A stretch of 64,000 bases of DNA from CAZWLD01 sp964634685 (GTDB taxonomy: Bacteria; Bacillota_I; Bacilli_A; Acholeplasmatales; JAEDCM01), in assembly GCA_964634685.1 (NCBI GenBank), contig CAZWLD010000006.1:1-64000 (forward strand). Reading direction: 5' to 3'. The notes under the pieces were generated by a model that had not been told where the DNA came from, did no database searches, and saw nothing but the letters and a program-made list of their open reading frames with translations. The first letter of the stretch is position 1, and every line of letters begins with the position of its first letter. This document shows, one piece after another, positions 18,141-26,692 of the stretch. The translations under genes and the position numbers were made by a program.

Positions 18141-20024
18141 ATGTTTTTTTCAGTTTGGATGGAAAGAAAGGAAAATCATGGTGAGGACGCTCCACCACTA
18201 ATGAGCGACCATGCTTTAGCTGTTTGTGACGGAATGGGTGGAGCTGGTGCAATTAAGTGTGTTGTAAATGGTTTAGATCGTGCCGGTGCTTATTTCGCAT
18301 CACGTGAGGTAAGTAAAGTATTCAATCAATTTGTTGAAGAAAATCAAGAAAAACTCTTTGCAAGCTTAGATGCAAATGAGGATCTTTCAAAATATTCATT
18401 ATTACTACATGACCAAATACAAAAAGGATTAAATGACTTCGTTGAAAGAAATGGTATTGATTTCAAGATTAAAGGTACCTTCTTTAAATTATTACCAACA
18501 ACATTAGCTGGTGTTGCTTACCGTGAGACTAAGGATAATGTTGATGCAGTTGTATTTTGGGTTGGCGATTCACGAGTATATGGCTTAGACCCAGTCGTTG
18601 GACTTTTACAATTATCAAGGGATGACCTTGAGGGTGATGCCGATGCGATGGAAAATCTAATGGATGATGCTCGTATGGATAACTGTATCAGCTTAACAGA
18701 AGAATTTAAGGTTCATATGAATGTTGTTAAGCTTAATAAGCCAACAATTTTATTCGCCGCAACTGATGGATGCTTTGGTTATTTACCATCGCCATTGCAT
18801 TTTGAAGATTTATTCTATAACGCGATGAATAATATTAAGAGTGGTAGTAAAGATTTAGAGGGAATGTCAGAGCGCCTTCTAGAGGTTTTCAAGATGACAG
18901 CCTCTGATGACTGTACTGTCTCAGCTAAGGCTTTTGGCTTGACTCCAGCAAAGATAAAGGATACATATAATTTCCGCCGTCAGGCTTTAAAGGACAATTA
19001 TTTAGGTGGACTTCCAAAGGATTTCTTTGATGAGGTTACTTTGTTAAATCAAAATCAAGATAAGCTTGATGAATTGACTGAGGATATGAAGAGCTCCTTT
19101 ATTAAGCATATTGAATTAACATTCGATAAAAAAGAAGATGAATTTGAGGATTTAAAATCTTATCAAAAATTTAAGAAAAATAATGAAATATTTAAAGAAC
19201 GTGAAGTTGCTCGAGGAGAATATTTAGCTATTAAGGAAAAATATGAGGCAACCTATGAAGCTTTAAAGGATAGCTTTTATGAGGATTACATTCAATCCTT
19301 AGTCGGAACTGATAAGGCAACAAAGGAAATTTCATATTATAGCTCACTTCAAAAGGATTTAGTTGAGCAAAACAATAAAATCAAACAAGCTTCTAAATTC
19401 TTTAAAGAAAGATTTGGCAAGGTTGGTAGTTCGTTATTAAGTACCTTTGATTTAATTGCAGAAGGAAATTTAATCCCTGCCGATAATTATGAAGAAACCA
19501 AACAAAAGGTTGATGACTTTGAAAAGATAATTGGATTTATCAAAGGATGCCTTGAGGGTGGAAGCTATGAACAACAGGTTGCAAACTTGAAGACTAAAAT
19601 AGCTGAGCAAAAGGCTATGATTGTTAAAGCAGATGAAAAGAAGCTTCAAAAGGCTTTAGAGACCTTTATGTATGATTCAACGACAGCACAATTTGCGTCT
19701 AAGCAAACACAAAAGCTTCGTTTAGAGGTTCAAAGTCAAGAAGGAGATGTTGCTATCCAAAAGAATAATTTAGCTGGCTTTGACATTGGTAAACAGCTTG
19801 AATTATATTTTGATAGCAGTAAAGATGAGGTTGTTCCTTACATTTTAAATAAAGATGATGAAAGCCTTTATTCAAAGGCCCAAAAGGATTTATTCTATCA
19901 ATATCAACATTATATTGAAGAATCTCAACAAATTATTGTTCAAATGCAAGTTACAGTTTCAGAGAAATATTGGAATTCATATCGATTCTATTATGAAAGC
20001 TCTATGCCAAAGAAGGAGGCATAA
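18141..20024 (+). CDS. PP2C-like phosphatase with C-terminal coiled coil
   Basis: 627 residues. The N-terminal 270 residues are a PP2C-type domain with the metal-binding CDGMGGAGAIK (Asp at about 30), VFWVGDSRVYGL (about 134-145), ATDGCFGYL and SDDCTVSA. The remaining 350 residues are Lys/Glu-rich helices of coiled-coil type (about 330-600). PP2C enzymes remove phosphate from Ser/Thr. The phosphatase is preceded by the vWA gene and followed 2 bases later by the kinase, so the three form a phosphorylation module. The long coiled tail is an unusual addition to a bacterial PP2C and may bind the partners. Confidence 0.8.
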   Translation: MFFSVWMERKENHGEDAPPLMSDHALAVCDGMGGAGAIKCVVNGLDRAGAYFASREVSKVFNQFVEENQEKLFASLDANEDLSKYSLLLHDQIQKGLNDFVERNGIDFKIKGTFFKLLPTTLAGVAYRETKDNVDAVVFWVGDSRVYGLDPVVGLLQLSRDDLEGDADAMENLMDDARMDNCISLTEEFKVHMNVVKLNKPTILFAATDGCFGYLPSPLHFEDLFYNAMNNIKSGSKDLEGMSERLLEVFKMTASDDCTVSAKAFGLTPAKIKDTYNFRRQALKDNYLGGLPKDFFDEVTLLNQNQDKLDELTEDMKSSFIKHIELTFDKKEDEFEDLKSYQKFKKNNEIFKEREVARGEYLAIKEKYEATYEALKDSFYEDYIQSLVGTDKATKEISYYSSLQKDLVEQNNKIKQASKFFKERFGKVGSSLLSTFDLIAEGNLIPADNYEETKQKVDDFEKIIGFIKGCLEGGSYEQQVANLKTKIAEQKAMIVKADEKKLQKALETFMYDSTTAQFASKQTQKLRLEVQSQEGDVAIQKNNLAGFDIGKQLELYFDSSKDEVVPYILNKDDESLYSKAQKDLFYQYQHYIEESQQIIVQMQVTVSEKYWNSYRFYYESSMPKKEA

Positions 20025-20026
20025 TT

Positions 20027-21100
20027 ATGGCAACAATTTTAAATGGATATAATCTATTAGAGGATTGGAAGATTTCTCCTAATGGTAAGTATACATTTGC
20101 GACCAAGAAGGGTGAAAAGTATTTCCTTAAGGAATTCTTTAGTCCAGTTTATCCAATTAAAGGAAAGGCTTCAAAAGCAACTTATGATCGTATGGCTGAG
20201 GAATGCGATAAGTGGCTTCAGCATCAAAAGAATTTACTTGATAAGCTTCGTATTATTGCTGGCGCAACGGGAACATTAGTTGTACCAACTGAAATATTTA
20301 GAAATGAATCTAAATATTATAAGGCTACCCCAGCAATTGATTCTACATCAATGACTGTAGCTCAAGTAGCTCAATTACCGATTGAGAAGAAGATTACATT
20401 GTTAAAATCATTGACTCAATCAATTGTTACTCTTCACCGTGCCAATATCGTTCATGGTGATTTAAAGCCTGAGAATATCCTAATTACGACTAATCCTCTT
20501 CAACCAGATTCATTCATTACAAAAACAATTGACTTTGATGATAGTTATTTTGAGAGTGAACCACCAATTCCTGAGGAAACAATTGGTACAGTAGATTATT
20601 ATTCTCCTGAATTAGCTTTATATATCTTAACTGAGGATGAGAATAAGGCTCATACAATCACTTGTAAAAATGACGTTTTTGCCTGTGGTATTATTTTCCA
20701 TGAATATCTAACAGGAAAGAAGCCAGATTTAAATGGATATAATTATGCTCATGAAACTTTACTAGAAAAGAAAAAGATTTTCGTGTATGGTGGAATTAGA
20801 GCAGATTTACGAAATCTAATTAATGATATGCTTGATATGGATTACAATAAGCGTCCTTCGATGGAACAGGTATATGACCGCCTAAGAGGGATTGATTTAT
20901 CGAAGATGTCAACTGTCCGTGATGCTAGCGAATCACAATCAGGATCGATGTCAAGTGGTCCACAAACCCCTCCAGGAATTAGATCTGTTGTTAAGCAACA
21001 AAATGGACAATACAAAATCACCTATAGTGATGGAAGAACAATTTGTGTTCCAAGCTTCTATCTAAAGACGATTGGATTAGAAGATTTCATTGTTAACTAG
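20027..21100 (+). CDS. Serine/threonine protein kinase of the triad
   Basis: 357-residue soluble Hanks-type kinase with no transmembrane helix and no PASTA repeat. The ATP-binding Lys is about K35 (EKYFLKEFF). The catalytic loop is VHGDLKPENIL (about 142-151) with HGD in place of HRD, and the metal-binding DFG is DFD (169-171). The activation and P+1 region is GTVDYYSPELAL. A C-terminal tail of about 60 residues is Ser/Gln/Gly-rich and ends in a small module, YKITYSDGRTICVPSFYLK. It presumably phosphorylates the vWA protein or another target, opposed by the PP2C just upstream. The start has AAGGAGG. Confidence 0.85.
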   Translation: MATILNGYNLLEDWKISPNGKYTFATKKGEKYFLKEFFSPVYPIKGKASKATYDRMAEECDKWLQHQKNLLDKLRIIAGATGTLVVPTEIFRNESKYYKATPAIDSTSMTVAQVAQLPIEKKITLLKSLTQSIVTLHRANIVHGDLKPENILITTNPLQPDSFITKTIDFDDSYFESEPPIPEETIGTVDYYSPELALYILTEDENKAHTITCKNDVFACGIIFHEYLTGKKPDLNGYNYAHETLLEKKKIFVYGGIRADLRNLINDMLDMDYNKRPSMEQVYDRLRGIDLSKMSTVRDASESQSGSMSSGPQTPPGIRSVVKQQNGQYKITYSDGRTICVPSFYLKTIGLEDFIVN

Positions 21101-21104
21101 ATAT

Positions 21105-21132
21105 AAAAAAAACTCAATTATTGAGTTTTTTT
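21105..21132. terminator. Bidirectional terminator between kinase and zinc-ribbon genes
   Basis: AAAAACTCAAT pairs with ATTGAGTTTTT, with A and T runs on either side, so it can end transcription from both convergent genes. Confidence 0.8.
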
Positions 21133-21566
21133 ATTTTGTCCTTTAAATCTTCAACTATTTGATGTAATCTTTGATAATAAATGGAGTCGAAAAGGTTGTC
21201 AATATGCGAAATAACAGCTAGGCAATGATGGACATTCATAATGTTTCTTTCATCGGATTTGTATTTTTGCCAAAGCTTTTTTCCTTCATTTAATAGCTCC
21301 TCAATTCTTTTTGCAAAGTCATCTCCATCTTGAATATCACGCTCTAATAATTTTAAATTTTCTTCATTTAATTCAAAATCTTTTTTTGAAAAAAGAAGAA
21401 AATCCTTTTCCTTTTCTTTAAGCATTTCTTCGTAAGAATTGCTTAAGCCAATGGTGTTTTCAAAATAGTTGATTAAATCATCACATTTGATGATTGAATC
21501 AATAAAGCCACAGGCTGCACATTCAAGATTGTCATTTAGTTCATTATTACAAATTGGACATTTCAT
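21114..21566 (-). CDS. Zinc-ribbon protein with helical C-terminus
   Basis: 150 residues. It begins with a CPICNNELNDNLECAACG zinc ribbon (two CxxC pairs, about residues 3-20), then about 125 residues of charged helix (LKEKEKDFLLFSKKDFELNEENLKLLERD). No membrane segment. It converges with the kinase of the TerY-P-like triad and might belong to it; zinc-ribbon genes are often seen beside such kinase modules. ATG 21566 is chosen because AGGTG lies six bases before it. Function unknown. Confidence 0.6.
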   Translation of the reverse strand: MKCPICNNELNDNLECAACGFIDSIIKCDDLINYFENTIGLSNSYEEMLKEKEKDFLLFSKKDFELNEENLKLLERDIQDGDDFAKRIEELLNEGKKLWQKYKSDERNIMNVHHCLAVISHIDNLFDSIYYQRLHQIVEDLKDKIKKLNN

Positions 21567-21655
21567 TAAAATCACCTATTAATATATTAATACTAATTAA
21601 TTAGTTTTTCAATAAATAATGTAATGCCAATTGTTCAAAAAAAATTTTTTTCACC

Positions 21656-21684
21656 TTGAATTGTTATTATTTCTTTGATATAAT
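21656..21684 (+). promoter_or_regulatory. Sigma-A promoter of the pheST T-box operon
   Basis: TTGAAT (21656-21661) and a perfect TATAAT (21679-21684) are spaced by 17 bases, just upstream of the T-box leader. Confidence 0.8.
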
Positions 21685-21689
21685 CGTAG

Positions 21690-21916
21690 TTGATATAAAT
21701 GATGACGAGGAAGTAGTAGTTGGATAAAATAATAGAAAGAGAAGAGTGTCACCGGCTGAAAGCACTCAATGTTATTCCTGATGAATTCGTCCTTCGAGTG
21801 ATGTTAATAGCATACGTATGTCTGCGTTAAAGACAAGAGTGTCTAGATTGATTCTAGAAATTAAGGTGGTACCGCGTTAATGACGTCCTTGGCTTCAAGG
21901 ATGTCTTTTATTTTTA
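21690..21916 (+). ncRNA. T-box leader, tRNA-Phe type
   Basis: A T-box riboswitch reads tRNA-Phe charging and controls pheST. The T-box sequence AAGGTGGTACCGCG lies at 21863-21876. A terminator stem (GACGTCCTTG, loop GCTT, CAAGGATGTC, 21882-21905) follows with a T run. Stem I starts with GATGACGAGGAAGTAGTAG. A likely specifier codon TTC lies at 21786-21788 in GAATTCGTCC, which fits phenylalanine and the gene downstream. Uncharged tRNA-Phe would favour the antiterminator and expression. Confidence 0.93.
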
Positions 21917-21932
21917 TTAAAGGAGAATGATT

Positions 21933-22973
21933 ATGAGCGTATTTGAAAAATTAGACATAATGCGAAGTGAAGCATTAGAAAAAATTAAAGCTTGCACAAA
22001 GGTAAATGATCTCAACAAAACAAAGACCGATTATCTTGGAAAAAAAGGTCCGATTGCGGCCATTATGCAAGAGATGAAAAACCTTAGTGCTGAAGAAAGA
22101 CCTAAGCTTGGGGCTGTTTCTAACGAGGTTAAAAAAGCCATTGAAGAGGCTTATGTTTTAAAACTAAAGGAATTAGAAGAAATAGCTATAAATGAAGCTA
22201 TTAACAATGATGCGATTGATGTTACTTTACCGGGAAGAAAGATTAGTGTTGGTTCAAGACATCCTCTAACGAAGATTGTAAATGAACTTGAGGATTTATT
22301 CATTGGAATGGGTTATCAAGTTGCGGAAGGACCAGAGGTCGAAAAGGATTTATATAATTTCGAATTATTAAATCTTCCTAAAGACCATCCGGCTCGAGAT
22401 ATGCAGGATAGCTTCTATATTAATCCGACAACCCTTCTTCGTACGCATACATCACCAGTTCAAGCAAGAAAAATGCTCGAAAGTGAGGGTAAACCAATCA
22501 AGATTATTTGCCCCGGAAAGGTATACCGTCGTGATAATGATGATGCGACTCACAGTCATCAATTTATGCAATGCGAGGGCCTTGTTTTAGGTGAAAATAT
22601 TACCTTAGCTGATTTAAAGGGAAATTTATTAATGATGGCTCGTCGTATTTTTGGTGAGGATCGTGAAATTAGATTGCGTCCATCCTATTTCCCATTCACT
22701 GAGCCTTCGGTTGAGGTCGATATTTCTTGTATGAAGTGCGGCGGCAAGGGATGTAACATTTGTAAAGGAAATGGTTGGATTGAGGTGTTAGGATCTGGTA
22801 TGGTTAATAACAATGTATTAGAAATGTGTGGCTATGATAGTACCAAGATTCAAGGATTTGCTTTTGGTGTTGGTATCGAAAGATTTGCCATGTTAAAGTA
22901 TGGTATTGATGATATTAGAAATTTCTACATCAATGATGTTCGTTTCTTAGATCAATATAAGGAGGTAAAATAA
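21933..22973 (+). CDS. pheS: Phenylalanyl-tRNA synthetase alpha subunit
   Basis: 346-residue catalytic subunit of the alpha2-beta2 PheRS. An N-terminal coiled coil (about 1-90) is followed by the class II core with motif 2 (GKVYRRDNDDATHSHQFMQCEGLV), PSYFPFTEPSVEVD and motif 3 (GFAFGVGIERFAMLKYGI). A four-Cys insertion (CMKCGGKGCNICKGNGW) is present, as in most bacterial PheS. ATG 21933 lies seven bases after GGAG; an ATG two codons earlier is too close. pheT follows directly. Confidence 0.97.
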   Translation: MSVFEKLDIMRSEALEKIKACTKVNDLNKTKTDYLGKKGPIAAIMQEMKNLSAEERPKLGAVSNEVKKAIEEAYVLKLKELEEIAINEAINNDAIDVTLPGRKISVGSRHPLTKIVNELEDLFIGMGYQVAEGPEVEKDLYNFELLNLPKDHPARDMQDSFYINPTTLLRTHTSPVQARKMLESEGKPIKIICPGKVYRRDNDDATHSHQFMQCEGLVLGENITLADLKGNLLMMARRIFGEDREIRLRPSYFPFTEPSVEVDISCMKCGGKGCNICKGNGWIEVLGSGMVNNNVLEMCGYDSTKIQGFAFGVGIERFAMLKYGIDDIRNFYINDVRFLDQYKEVK

Positions 22974-22974
22974 G

Positions 22975-25350
22975 ATGATTGTTTCACTTAATTGGGCTAA
23001 GCAATATTTAGACCTTGAGGATTATTCGATTGAAGAAATTGATAAAATGATATCTTTACATGTTATTGAGATTGAATCATTGAAAAAAATGGTTGAGGCG
23101 ACAAACCTAACGATTGGTCATGTTTTAACATGTGTTCCTCATCCTGATTCTGATCATTTACATGTTTGTACAGTTGATTTAGGCGCTGAGGTTGAACAAA
23201 TTGTTTGTGGAGCTCCTAATGTTTGTGCTGGGCAAAAGGTAATTGTATCAAAGGTTGGAGCTGTCTTACCAGGAGATTTTAAAATCAAAAAAGGAAAGAT
23301 TCGTGGAGTTGAATCGAACGGTATGATTTGTTCACTTCAGGAGCTTGGCTTTGAGGATAAATATATTCCTGAGCAATTCAAGCATGGAATTTATGTTTTA
23401 GATGATTGTGCAAAGCCAGGCGATGACCCATTAAAATATTTAGGATTAGATGATTACCTAATTGAATTAGGATTAACTCCTAATCGTGGTGACTTATTAT
23501 CGGTATTAGGCTTCGTTTATGATTTAGGTGCTGTTGTAAAGCAAAAGGTTAAATATCAACAACCTATTGTCAAGGAAATTGATGTTCCTAATCCGGTTAG
23601 TGTTTCGGTTATGACTGATTCATGCTTAGCTTATAATGCTCGTTATATTAAGAATGTTGTGATTAAGGAATCACCATGGTGGTTAAAGCAAAGATTAATT
23701 GCTTCAGGGATCCGTCCGATTAACAATGTTGTGGATATTACAAATTACGTATTAATGGAATTAGGTCAACCATTACATAGCTTTGATGCCAAAAAGCTAG
23801 GTAATCGAATTGTTGTTAGAAATGCAAATCCTGGTGAGGAATTAGTTACCTTAGATGAAGTAACTCGTGTTTTAAATGAAGATGATGTTGTTATTACCGA
23901 TGGTGAAAAGCCAGTTTGTCTTGGTGGTGTTATGGGTGGTCTAAACACTTGTGTTGATGATACGACAACTGACATTATTTTAGAGGCTGCTTATTTTGAT
24001 CCGAAGGCTATTCGTAAAACCTCATCAAGACTAAATCTTAAGAGCGATTCATCAATGCGTTTTGAAAGAAAAGTTGACCCTAATCGTGTTTTATTAGCAT
24101 TAAATCGCGCAACTGAGCTTTTAGTTTCCCTTGCCGATGGTGAGGTTTTAGCCGGAGTATCATCAGTTGATAAGCTTGATAAAAATGATAAAGAGGTTAA
24201 TACTTGCGCCACTAAGGTCAATAATTATTTAGGAACAAGCTTAACTGTTGATGAGATTGTGGATATTCTTGATTCATTGGCATTTAAGACCAATGTTGAT
24301 GGTGATAACATTCAAATATTTGTTCCTTCAAGACGAGTTGATGTCGAAAATGAGCAAGATATTATGGAAGAAATTGCCCGTATCTACGGATATGATAATA
24401 TTCCATCGACAATTCCTCAAACTAATGACCGTGGATATTTGACACCAAAACAAGAATATCTTCGCGGTATTAGAAAGGTGTTGGAAGGATTAGGATTAAA
24501 GGAAACTGTAACCTATACCTTAATTAATGGTCGTGATAAAGATTTATTCACAAAGGGCTATGGTGAATATATTAAGCTTGCAATGCCATTAAGTGAGGAA
24601 AGAGAATATGTTCGTCAAAGTAATTTAAATGGTTTAATGGAGGTTGTTTCCTACAACTCATCTCGTAAATTGACAAATCTATCTTTATATGAGGTAGGTC
24701 GTGTATATTCTGAAGATAGAGAGGTTACCTTGGTGTCGGGAGCATTAACAGGCTATCATTCGCAAAGCCTATGGCAAGGACGAAAAGAAAAGGTTGATTT
24801 CTATTTAGTCAAGGGAATGCTAGAATGCTTAGCCCAAAAGCTTGGGGTTGAATTAGAGTTCTTGCCAACTACTGATTGTCCAGAAGGCTTCCACCCAAAG
24901 AAAACCGCTGATGTTTACTATAATGGTGAAAAAATTGGTTTGCTTGGGGCAATTCATCCAAAGCTTGCGCAGAAAAATGATGTTGATGAGGTTTATATGT
25001 TTGAGCTAGCTGTTGATAGCATTATCAACAGGGGTGATGTTGTTAATAGATTTGTAAGTATTCCTAAATATCCTAACGTTTCTCGTGATATTGCTTTAGT
25101 GTGCGATAAGTCCGTTACGGCTAAGCAAATTACTGATTTGATTAAGCAAACAGGCAAGAAGCTCCTTACTGATGTGACCGTTTTTGATGTTTATGAGGGC
25201 GCAAATATTGGCGAAGGCAAGAAATCAATTGCGATTTCATTAACATTCCAGGATCCAGAAAAAACACTTGAAACGGCTGATGTTGATAAGAAGGTCAATA
25301 GTATTGTTGTTCGTCTAGAGCGTGAGCTTAATTGTACATTACGAGGTTAA
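22975..25350 (+). CDS. pheT: Phenylalanyl-tRNA synthetase beta subunit
   Basis: 791 residues, the normal length. In order: N-terminal B1 and EMAP-like tRNA-binding fold (VGHVLTCVPHPDSDHLHVCTVDLG-like region), the B3/B4 editing domain (WWLKQRLIASGIRPINNVVDITNYVLMELGQPLHSFDA), B5 domain, the inactive class II-like core, and the C-terminal anticodon-binding FDX-ACB domain (PKYPNVSRDIALVCDKSV). It carries tRNA recognition and editing of Tyr-tRNA-Phe. Same operon as pheS under the T-box. Confidence 0.97.
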   Translation: MIVSLNWAKQYLDLEDYSIEEIDKMISLHVIEIESLKKMVEATNLTIGHVLTCVPHPDSDHLHVCTVDLGAEVEQIVCGAPNVCAGQKVIVSKVGAVLPGDFKIKKGKIRGVESNGMICSLQELGFEDKYIPEQFKHGIYVLDDCAKPGDDPLKYLGLDDYLIELGLTPNRGDLLSVLGFVYDLGAVVKQKVKYQQPIVKEIDVPNPVSVSVMTDSCLAYNARYIKNVVIKESPWWLKQRLIASGIRPINNVVDITNYVLMELGQPLHSFDAKKLGNRIVVRNANPGEELVTLDEVTRVLNEDDVVITDGEKPVCLGGVMGGLNTCVDDTTTDIILEAAYFDPKAIRKTSSRLNLKSDSSMRFERKVDPNRVLLALNRATELLVSLADGEVLAGVSSVDKLDKNDKEVNTCATKVNNYLGTSLTVDEIVDILDSLAFKTNVDGDNIQIFVPSRRVDVENEQDIMEEIARIYGYDNIPSTIPQTNDRGYLTPKQEYLRGIRKVLEGLGLKETVTYTLINGRDKDLFTKGYGEYIKLAMPLSEEREYVRQSNLNGLMEVVSYNSSRKLTNLSLYEVGRVYSEDREVTLVSGALTGYHSQSLWQGRKEKVDFYLVKGMLECLAQKLGVELEFLPTTDCPEGFHPKKTADVYYNGEKIGLLGAIHPKLAQKNDVDEVYMFELAVDSIINRGDVVNRFVSIPKYPNVSRDIALVCDKSVTAKQITDLIKQTGKKLLTDVTVFDVYEGANIGEGKKSIAISLTFQDPEKTLETADVDKKVNSIVVRLERELNCTLRG

Positions 25351-25356
25351 TATCAA

Positions 25357-25384
25357 ATGCCACCACTGCGGTGGCATTTTTTTT
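25357..25384 (+). terminator. Terminator of pheST
   Basis: ATGCCACC pairs with GGTGGCAT across loop ACTGC and is followed by a T run. Confidence 0.9.
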
Positions 25385-25415
25385 CGCATTTTTAATATGA
25401 TGTAATGGTGGAATC

Positions 25416-26654
25416 ATGTTCATTTTGATTTTTTTGGTTAGCTTGTTTTTCTCGCTTCGATTTAATTTTTATTCTTTACGCAATATTAAGAAAAGCTTCA
25501 TTTATCTATTTGAAGCGGATGGAGAAGGAGAAATATCTCCTTTAGCATCCCTTTCAACATCCCTAGCCGCAACCTTAGGTACTGGCAATATTGTCGGTGT
25601 TGGTCAAGCCATTGCTTTAGGGGGACCAGGGGCAATATTTTGGATGTGGATTACCGCTTTGTTAGGCTCTATCTTGCAATTTTCCGAAGGAGCCTTGTCT
25701 CGAAAATACAGACGAAAAATAGATGGAGAGTATTGTGGCGGCCCGATGTTTTATTTAGAAGGAATAAAGGGTATAGGAAAATATTTAGCGTTATTTTATG
25801 CTTTTTTGATTGTTCTTGCGAGCTTTATTATTGGCAATATGATTCAGGTATCTAGTATAATTAAAACGAATGAAATAAAATATATTGGGATAATTATTTT
25901 TGTTTTAGTATCATTTTCAATTGTTGGTGGAATCAAAAAAATTGGTTTGATTTGTGAAAAATTGATTCCGTTGTTAACATTGATTTATATTGTTTTAACA
26001 ATTATTGTTTTAGCTATTTTTTTTGAGAATATTGTCCCTTCAATTAAGATGATTTTTGATAATGCTTTTTCCGTAAAGGCTGTTAAGGGTGGCTTCTTTG
26101 GTGGCGTTTTAAAGTATGGCATTTCAAGGGGAGTGTTTACGAACGAAGCAGGCTTAGGAAGTGGGGCTATCGCCTATGGCGCAAGCAAAAATAGATATTG
26201 CTATAAGGTTGGGTTAATCGCATCATTAGGGGTTATTTTTGATACAATTATTATGTGTTCATTGACGGCCTTGGTAGTTTTATCTAGCGGAAATATTACC
26301 TTTATTGATGGTGTTATGAATGAAATAGATCCTAATTTAATTACGCAAATTGCTTTTTCTAAATCGATTGGTCGAATTGGCGATGTAATGATTCAAATTT
26401 TAATGTTTATTTATGGCTTAGCGACGATAATTGGTTGGTATTATTTTGGATTGGTTGGATTTAAATATATTTTTAATAACGATAAAGGATTCAAATACAT
26501 TTATCTTTTTTTTATTGTGTTAGGAATCATTTTAGATAATTATTTGATTTGGAATTTTGTTGACGTAATAAATGTTTTATTGGCGATAATAAATTTATTT
26601 GGCCTTCTTTATTTACAAAAGGATATTAAGAAAATCATTAAAAATAAAGAATAA
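25416..26654 (+). CDS. Sodium:alanine/glycine symporter, AgcS family
   Basis: 412-residue polytopic membrane transporter with about 10 helices. The AgcS signature ATLGTGNIVGVGQAIALGGPGAIFWMW lies near residues 52-78, with GGPMFYLEGI and GVFTNEAGLGSGAIAYG further on. It probably imports alanine or glycine with Na+. It is shorter at both ends than the usual 440-490 residues and starts within what is normally the first helix. ATG 25416 is the first usable start after the pheT terminator. Substrate is inferred from family. Confidence 0.88.
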   Translation: MFILIFLVSLFFSLRFNFYSLRNIKKSFIYLFEADGEGEISPLASLSTSLAATLGTGNIVGVGQAIALGGPGAIFWMWITALLGSILQFSEGALSRKYRRKIDGEYCGGPMFYLEGIKGIGKYLALFYAFLIVLASFIIGNMIQVSSIIKTNEIKYIGIIIFVLVSFSIVGGIKKIGLICEKLIPLLTLIYIVLTIIVLAIFFENIVPSIKMIFDNAFSVKAVKGGFFGGVLKYGISRGVFTNEAGLGSGAIAYGASKNRYCYKVGLIASLGVIFDTIIMCSLTALVVLSSGNITFIDGVMNEIDPNLITQIAFSKSIGRIGDVMIQILMFIYGLATIIGWYYFGLVGFKYIFNNDKGFKYIYLFFIVLGIILDNYLIWNFVDVINVLLAIINLFGLLYLQKDIKKIIKNKE

Positions 26655-26692
26655 AGTATGATATAATGATTGTGTGAAATGAGGTAAAAAAG

